Assembly (NCBI GenBank): GCA_000733415.1
Contig: KL662191.1
Span: 448,415 to 512,414, forward strand
From: [Leptolyngbya] sp. JSC-1
GTDB lineage: Bacteria > Cyanobacteriota > Cyanobacteriia > Elainellales > Elainellaceae
Reading direction: 5' to 3'
Length of the DNA stretch: 64,000 bases
Position numbers and translations under genes: made by a program. Below, one piece after another: positions 59,451-64,000 of the stretch; position 1 is the stretch's first letter, and every line of letters starts with the position of its first letter. The notes beneath the pieces are model-generated. The model made no database searches. It was not told the origin of the DNA and saw nothing but the letters and a program-made list of their open reading frames with translations.

Positions 59451-61892
59451 ATGTCGCGAGTTATTTTGGTCAGCTGCGATCTTCTGCTTCCTGATCTGGA
59501 AGCATACACTTTGGCTATTTCTGGCATAGTTCAGCAATGGCAGGGAGAACTGCGGCCCCAAGCCCTATCGCAAACGTTAGATTTTATCGGGCAAGAATGG
59601 TTTGATATCTTGCGAGATGCCGAAGCAACCACGGCAAAGCTGGTTTGGCTAAAGAGCTTTATTCAGTTCCCGGCCAGGTATCCAACCCAATTCACGCCTC
59701 GTCAGATTGATTTTAGCGAACAGGATTTGCTGAGATTGGAGGTGCAGGAAGCTGAGCGATTACAGGTGCCGCTCGTATGTTTCGAGGCTGGAAAGTATGA
59801 AGCGCTTTGTCGCCAACTCGGCAGCAGAGTTTATGTGGTCGATATTGACAATTTGCCGCTGCTAGCTCTACACCATCAGCTTCAATTCAGTAGTCACTCC
59901 TCGTTCTCACCAACCACAACGCCACACCACCCGGATCCGGTGGAGAATTTGCCGGTGCCGACTGTAGAGAACGAACTACCCATAATTGATGCGCCCACTT
60001 CTACGCTTGAGTTTGAAGAAGAAGTGGCTGTTAACGGCGCGGATCCAACTCCACGATTGCGAAGTCCCCAAACCGAAACCAATCTTCAGGTTGAAGAACA
60101 ACCAATTTACCAGTTGGATTCGGAGGGTAGGGTAAGACCTACCCTTAATCGTTCTATCCCTCCGGCTGATACCCTACCGCTGCTGATTTTTTTCCTACTG
60201 GCTAAGCTCTTACCCCATCGTCTAACCCACGACTCTCATTTAGATAATCTGGCTAAACAGAACATAGAATCTCTATCCCAAATCTTGTCAGTTGATCTAG
60301 CAGCAATCGTTAATCAAGTGGGAGTAGGCGTTCTGGAGTTACTGCAACCCAGTTTGGTTCTCCAGCCTGTTGCGGCAGCCACTGTTAGTAATGGCCCAAC
60401 CAACGTGCCAATTACAGCAGCTAGTACTCCAGTAGAACCATCGCTAGAGCAACAGGTTAGCCCGTTAGCGGCTGAAATTGCAAATACCAGCTCGGTTGAT
60501 TCCAATCCAGAGGGGCCAGATATTCAGGTGCTTGACAATACTGGCTGGCTCGATGCGGCTGTAGATTTGGTTGCGACTGAGAACCCAATTGATCAAGTTG
60601 CCCAACTCTCGGAAGTGCAGCGATTGCAGCCCAATCGGTTACCAAACCAAAATCAAGGCCCTGCTGACAACCGATCTGAAATTAATGGTCCTGGTGAATC
60701 ATCTCGAATACCGGATACCAGAGGAGTTGATCCAGCGCGCCCGTTACGGCCTCCACTTAGGAGGGGTTTGCTTGAGCCGACGCCACCACCTCAGCCATCT
60801 CAACCGTTGCGCCCACCCACACCCGTTCCCAGTGTGCCATTTGTGCCCAATCAACCGCCCTCCGATCCGCCATCGGTTCCGGGCAATCCCATCGACGAAA
60901 CGCCCAATGGACCGCCAATTCCACCAACCAATGGTGGTGTGGAGCCGAGCGATCCAGATCAAGGCAATCCTCCCAGCGAACCAAAATCCCCAGATGGGAC
61001 AGACGCCGGTGAGGCACCTGCTCAACCTCCAGAAGCTCCGACCGAGCTAGCAAATCCTGTAGGTAACACGAGCATTGCAATCGAAGCTGGCAAGTTCACA
61101 ATCCGAAACTTTGGCGGCGTGGGGCGGGGTGTCACACCGTCTGCCGATGTAGTGCGCAACCTAGACACGCTCAAATTTAGCGGTTCTGGTCTCACGCCTG
61201 AGAATCTATTGCTGAATCAGCGTGGGAATGACTTAGTCATCACATTTGAGTCAGTATCAAAATTAGAGATAACGCTAAAAGACTTTAGAATAGACAATTT
61301 AGATAATCTGACAACCGCCACCTGGGCCTCAATTACGATTGGTAATATTCTATTTGAGGCTCAAGACCGCATTGAAGATAGTTTTGATGTCATTGATGCC
61401 GAGCGAGCGATCGAGCAGGTACTGCGACCAGATACGGTTACATTCCTCAATCTTCTCGACAACCAAACTCAAGGCCGGGAGAATTCTAACGATGTGATCG
61501 ACGGTCTGGAAGGTAACGATCGCCTCTTTGGGCTAAGCGGTGATGATAAACTGCGGGGTAGCAGTGGCAATGACGAACTCTATGGCGGCAGTGGCAATGA
61601 CTACTTGCTGGGCGGAATCGGCGACGATTTGCTTGATGGCGGCAGCGGCAGAAACGTGCTGAATGGCGGAGCAGGGCGCGATCGATTCTTGCTGTCTCCC
61701 GACCTTGATCCTGGCAGCGTTATTGAAGATTTCCAACTCGGCACAGATCGGATTCAGTTGACCGGTGGTATAACCTCTAGCCAAGTCACAACCCAAATCG
61801 ACGGCGATAACACACTGCTCCTGGTTAACAATCAACCGCTCATTACCCTGCTGGGCGTACAGATTAGCAACCCTGGGCTTTTATTTGGCTGA
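59451..61892 (+). CDS. RTX protein with unrecognised N-terminal domain
   Basis: 813 residues. Residues 1-140 form a compact, alpha/beta-looking domain (MSRVILVSCDLLLPDLEAYT; WFDILRDAEATTAKLVWLKS; GSRVYVVDIDNLPLLALHH) that I do not recognise. A Pro/Ser/Thr- and Asn-rich middle of about 350 residues (RPPTPVPSVPFVPNQPPSDPP type) links it to a 60-residue beta segment (SIAIEAGKFTIRNFGGVGRGV) and then to seven RTX nonapeptides (GNDRLFGLSGDDKL to GGSGNDYLLGG). It ends with a typical DRFLLSPDLDPGSVIEDFQLG...DRIQL cap. There is no signal peptide: type I export is expected, with the exporter elsewhere. I chose ATG 59451; a TTG at 59436 is possible. Confidence 0.75.
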   Translation: MSRVILVSCDLLLPDLEAYTLAISGIVQQWQGELRPQALSQTLDFIGQEWFDILRDAEATTAKLVWLKSFIQFPARYPTQFTPRQIDFSEQDLLRLEVQEAERLQVPLVCFEAGKYEALCRQLGSRVYVVDIDNLPLLALHHQLQFSSHSSFSPTTTPHHPDPVENLPVPTVENELPIIDAPTSTLEFEEEVAVNGADPTPRLRSPQTETNLQVEEQPIYQLDSEGRVRPTLNRSIPPADTLPLLIFFLLAKLLPHRLTHDSHLDNLAKQNIESLSQILSVDLAAIVNQVGVGVLELLQPSLVLQPVAAATVSNGPTNVPITAASTPVEPSLEQQVSPLAAEIANTSSVDSNPEGPDIQVLDNTGWLDAAVDLVATENPIDQVAQLSEVQRLQPNRLPNQNQGPADNRSEINGPGESSRIPDTRGVDPARPLRPPLRRGLLEPTPPPQPSQPLRPPTPVPSVPFVPNQPPSDPPSVPGNPIDETPNGPPIPPTNGGVEPSDPDQGNPPSEPKSPDGTDAGEAPAQPPEAPTELANPVGNTSIAIEAGKFTIRNFGGVGRGVTPSADVVRNLDTLKFSGSGLTPENLLLNQRGNDLVITFESVSKLEITLKDFRIDNLDNLTTATWASITIGNILFEAQDRIEDSFDVIDAERAIEQVLRPDTVTFLNLLDNQTQGRENSNDVIDGLEGNDRLFGLSGDDKLRGSSGNDELYGGSGNDYLLGGIGDDLLDGGSGRNVLNGGAGRDRFLLSPDLDPGSVIEDFQLGTDRIQLTGGITSSQVTTQIDGDNTLLLVNNQPLITLLGVQISNPGLLFG

Positions 61893-62031
61893 GGGTAGAT
61901 GAATTAATCCAGCAAGCCAACCTAACCATTGAGCGAATGCTACAGTCCGATAGTGCAACTAGTGCAACCATTTTGCTGGCAGCGGGCAGATGCCCGCACT
62001 CTCTTGCCGTCGATTAGAAGTCGATTAGAAT

Positions 62032-62469
62032 CTATTGCACTGCCTCATCGATCGCATCGCCTACATCATCGGCAGTATTACCAACTGCTCTACCAGTGTT
62101 ATCAGCCGCCTCATCGACCGCATTGGCCGCATCGTCTACAGCATGACCAGTATCATCAGCCGCCTCATCCACTGTATTGCCTACATCATTACCTACATCA
62201 TCGGCTGTATCATCCACAGCATTGGCGGCATCGTCCACAGCGTTACCGGTTGCATCTACAGCATCGTCTACAGCGTTGCCCGTTGCATCTGCTGCATCAT
62301 CGATTGCGTTACCGGTTGCATCTACAGCGTCATCCACTGCATTGCCAGTCGCGTCAGCCGCATTATCCACCGAATTACCAATGTTTTCGAACAAATTTGC
62401 CTTGGCGGCTGGAGCAATCACCCCCGCGAGCACAAACGCAGAAAGACCAGCAAAAATGAGCGATTTCAT
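62032..62469 (-). CDS. exported protein of 11-residue repeats (LEA-like)
   Basis: A perfect AGGAGG lies 7 bp before ATG 62469. The signal peptide MKSLIFAGLSAFVLAGV ends at PAAKA. The rest is about 11 units of an 11-residue repeat close to NAVDDAADATG, with a few 7-residue insertions (NAVDDAA). Such undecapeptide repeats form amphipathic helices in LEA and apolipoprotein-like proteins, folding on drying or on lipid. The sequence is highly acidic, with no Trp or Cys in the mature part. The function is unknown; a periplasmic desiccation or membrane protectant is an idea only. Antisense frames across the repeats are long but artefactual. Confidence 0.8.
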   Translation of the reverse strand: MKSLIFAGLSAFVLAGVIAPAAKANLFENIGNSVDNAADATGNAVDDAVDATGNAIDDAADATGNAVDDAVDATGNAVDDAANAVDDTADDVGNDVGNTVDEAADDTGHAVDDAANAVDEAADNTGRAVGNTADDVGDAIDEAVQ

Positions 62470-62691
62470 TACTGTACCTCCTGATTGGTCCTGATTAGGT
62501 GTGAGTAACTTCTGGGTAGTTCCTATCTGTTCCAGCTTACACAATCGATAGGACAAGCCACCTGTCTCATTTGGCGGAGATTGGCAGAGATTGGGAAAGA
62601 ATGTGATACCTTACGACTGAAGGTTTTTGAGTCTTCCGACCGAGTGTTCCGAACTAGGTGTTCCCAAAGTATTTCTAACAGAGAAGCGCGT

Positions 62692-63536
62692 ATGGTTAGA
62701 CGACTTGTCCTGCATGGCAGCGTTGGCATTTTGACAAGTTTGGTGGTTGCGGGTCTGAGGTCTGCTTCTGCAGTTGAGCCATCCTGTCAGAACCGATTAG
62801 AGGCCAACTCCCATCAGACCAATGTGAGCAATGTCAGGAATTCCGCAAATCCCATTTTTTGGTCATGGGGGGTGGCGGTGCTCCCTCCTATAACGAAATT
62901 GCGTTGGAAAAGAATGTTCTGTACTTTCAGCGCACCCTGCAAACCAACGACCAGCGGCCCATTTTCTTCTACTTCACTGGGCATGGCTACCGCAATCCGC
63001 GCAATTTGGACAATAATGCCATGATTCTCTGGCAAGAGGAATTACTCTCAGTTCAGCAATTTGCCGCATCACTAGACCAGTTGCCCCAAACTGTTCCAGT
63101 CGTAGCCATGATGTCCCAGTGCTATTCCGGCTCCTTTGCTAATTTTATCTACCAGGGAGGTGATCCCCGGCGGCCTGTAGCGCTCCAGACTCGCTGCGGC
63201 TTTTTCGCCACGATCAAGTCTCGTCCCTCGGTGGGCTGCACCCCAGAAGTGAACGAAGCCGATTACCGTGACTACAGTTCTAGCTTTTTTGCCGGACTGA
63301 GCGGTCCTGACCGCACCGGACAGCGAGTTGCTTCTGCCAATTACAACCGCGATGGGCGGGTTTCCTATGCTGAGGCTCATGCCTTTGCCAAGGTAGATGA
63401 GCAGTCTACCGACCTACCTGTTTCAACCCTAGAAGTGTGGCTCCAGGAGCAGACTGGCCGCAGCCAACAGCAAATTTTAACGCTGACTTCATCCACTACT
63501 GCATTCAACTATTGGCTGTTCAACTCCCAGTTGTAA
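62692..63536 (+). pseudogene. caspase-like peptidase (C14-type) gene with frameshift and internal deletion
   Basis: The 5' part, from ATG 62692, encodes a signal peptide (MVRRLVLHGSVGILTSLVVAG) and about 40 residues, then runs on out of frame. The second frame, open from 62778, reads QCQEFRKSHFLVMGGGGAPSYNEIALEKNVLYFQ and goes on to the catalytic His in FFYFTGHG and Cys in MMSQCYSGSF. One lost base between about 62775 and 62850 explains it. The stretch from LVMGGG to TGHG is only about 40 residues; caspase-like folds normally need about 75, so a second deletion is likely. Both catalytic residues and the C-terminal half remain intact. Confidence 0.7.
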
Positions 63537-64000
63537 TCTAGATAGCTCACCCGATAGTTACCTTGCTGTAAGTAATGGCGATCGGCAGGGCTGATGTAGC
63601 TGCTAATAAAATTCAGCGCGGCCCGCTGTTTTTCATTACCAGAGAAACCATCTGTTGCGTATTCAGCAATCCAATCCTCTCCAAACCAATCAAAGATCGC
63701 AGAAATGGAAACCTGATTGGCCTCACGGTTGATTTGCAGCCCTTCAGGACTATTCAACCAGCGGCGCACCTGGTCTTCGAGTTGGGCATCCAGAGTTTCG
63801 CCTCTGTAGGGTTCGGTGCGTAACGGTGGGCAGCTAATGGCTGTGCAATTTAGCGCTGCATGAATTCGAGGTTCCTGATAGTTTTTGCGCAGCGTTTGGT
63901 GCTCAATCGCGTCCAGGGTTTTAGATTGGCCTGCTACTTGAAACTTACGAATCCGCCAGACGCCTGGAATATCGCGAATACTGGCTTTGAGTGGCCGCTG
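63509..64000 (-). CDS. DUF547 domain protein, 3' part (runs off the window)
   Basis: Reading back from the window end, the frame contains HAALNCTAISCPPLR with the conserved Asn-Cys and Ser-Cys-Pro-Pro-Leu segment of DUF547, RRWLNSPEG, and the C-terminal IFDWFGEDW, DGFSGNEKQRAAL and VSYLDYNWELN. DUF547 proteins have a papain/transglutaminase-like look with a conserved Cys/His and occur in cyanobacteria and plants; function is unknown. The stop overlaps the 3' end of the convergent caspase-like gene by 28 bp. The 5' end lies beyond base 64000. Confidence 0.85.
   Translation of the reverse strand, partial: QRPLKASIRDIPGVWRIRKFQVAGQSKTLDAIEHQTLRKNYQEPRIHAALNCTAISCPPLRTEPYRGETLDAQLEDQVRRWLNSPEGLQINREANQVSISAIFDWFGEDWIAEYATDGFSGNEKQRAALNFISSYISPADRHYLQQGNYRVSYLDYNWELNSQ

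Noticed and set aside
62035..62494. Two long plus-strand frames across the 11-residue repeats
   Set aside because: They are antisense shadows created by the 33-bp repeat; the minus frame has the signal peptide and a perfect ribosome site.

Overview
The window looks like chromosome of a cyanobacterium. Supporting signs are a 56-residue high-light-inducible (Hlip) chlorophyll-binding protein, an ftsQ-ftsZ pair whose FtsZ has the long cyanobacterial N-terminal extension, DUF4079 and Mo-nitrogenase-C-terminal-domain proteins, a Zur-type box in front of a CobW-family GTPase, a TpsA-type haemagglutinin, and RTX/cadherin-repeat giants. I could not fix the genus. The GCGATCGC (HIP1) palindrome common in many cyanobacteria is almost absent (one copy seen by eye, 22195-22202). 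I recognised no rRNA, tRNA, CRISPR array, transposase or prophage.

Layout. 0-9.7 kb: mainly housekeeping genes. These are the 3' end of a probable dnaX, sufE, a Zur-box-controlled CobW GTPase overlapping a WD40 gene, a 37-residue membrane peptide, a patatin-like lipase, an HNH endonuclease with a clear terminator, a DHH phosphoesterase, an SMR-like membrane protein, a TerB/Mo-nitrogenase-C fusion, a zinc alcohol dehydrogenase and a TrkA-N protein. 10-28.3 kb: a stand-alone DUF4347 protein without its usual His and Cys, a CPA1 antiporter, cobyrinate a,c-diamide synthase carrying a G-rich in-frame repeat, galE, ftsZ and ftsQ, a secreted GH8 glycosidase, a PPC-domain protein, a patatin-TPR pair, yebC, a GT2 transferase, a methyltransferase with a frameshifted 3' end, DUF4079, aroE, thiD and ilvN.

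28.9-41 kb is a surface and secretion block. It holds a 2768-residue protein (about 7 propeller-like repeats, 13 cadherin-like repeats, 4-5 other beta repeats, C-terminal RTX), a phosphodiester-glycosidase lipoprotein and an 855-residue TpsA-like haemagglutinin. No type I exporter or TpsB partner is in the window. 41-57.3 kb: xthA and uvrB (convergent), a SLC13/ArsB-type permease, an orphan HicB-like protein, M28 and M15 peptidases (the latter with three N-terminal repeats), a Cys-cluster PD-(D/E)XK nuclease, a GT-A-like transferase, an M20 amidohydrolase, a Roadblock-like protein, the Hlip and an NfeD-like protein.

57.3-64 kb is the most unusual region. A 1-kb gap with four copies of a TTGATATC motif precedes a divergent HicA-like gene, a HicB with an extra 140-residue C-terminal region, and an RTX protein with an N-terminal domain I do not recognise, all on one strand and closely spaced. 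Then come an exported protein made of 11-residue repeats, a caspase-like gene that appears broken by a frameshift and an internal deletion, and the 3' part of a DUF547 gene running off the window end. Short exact tandem duplications (12-16 bp) recur in spacers and inside genes, which suggests slippage in this lineage.
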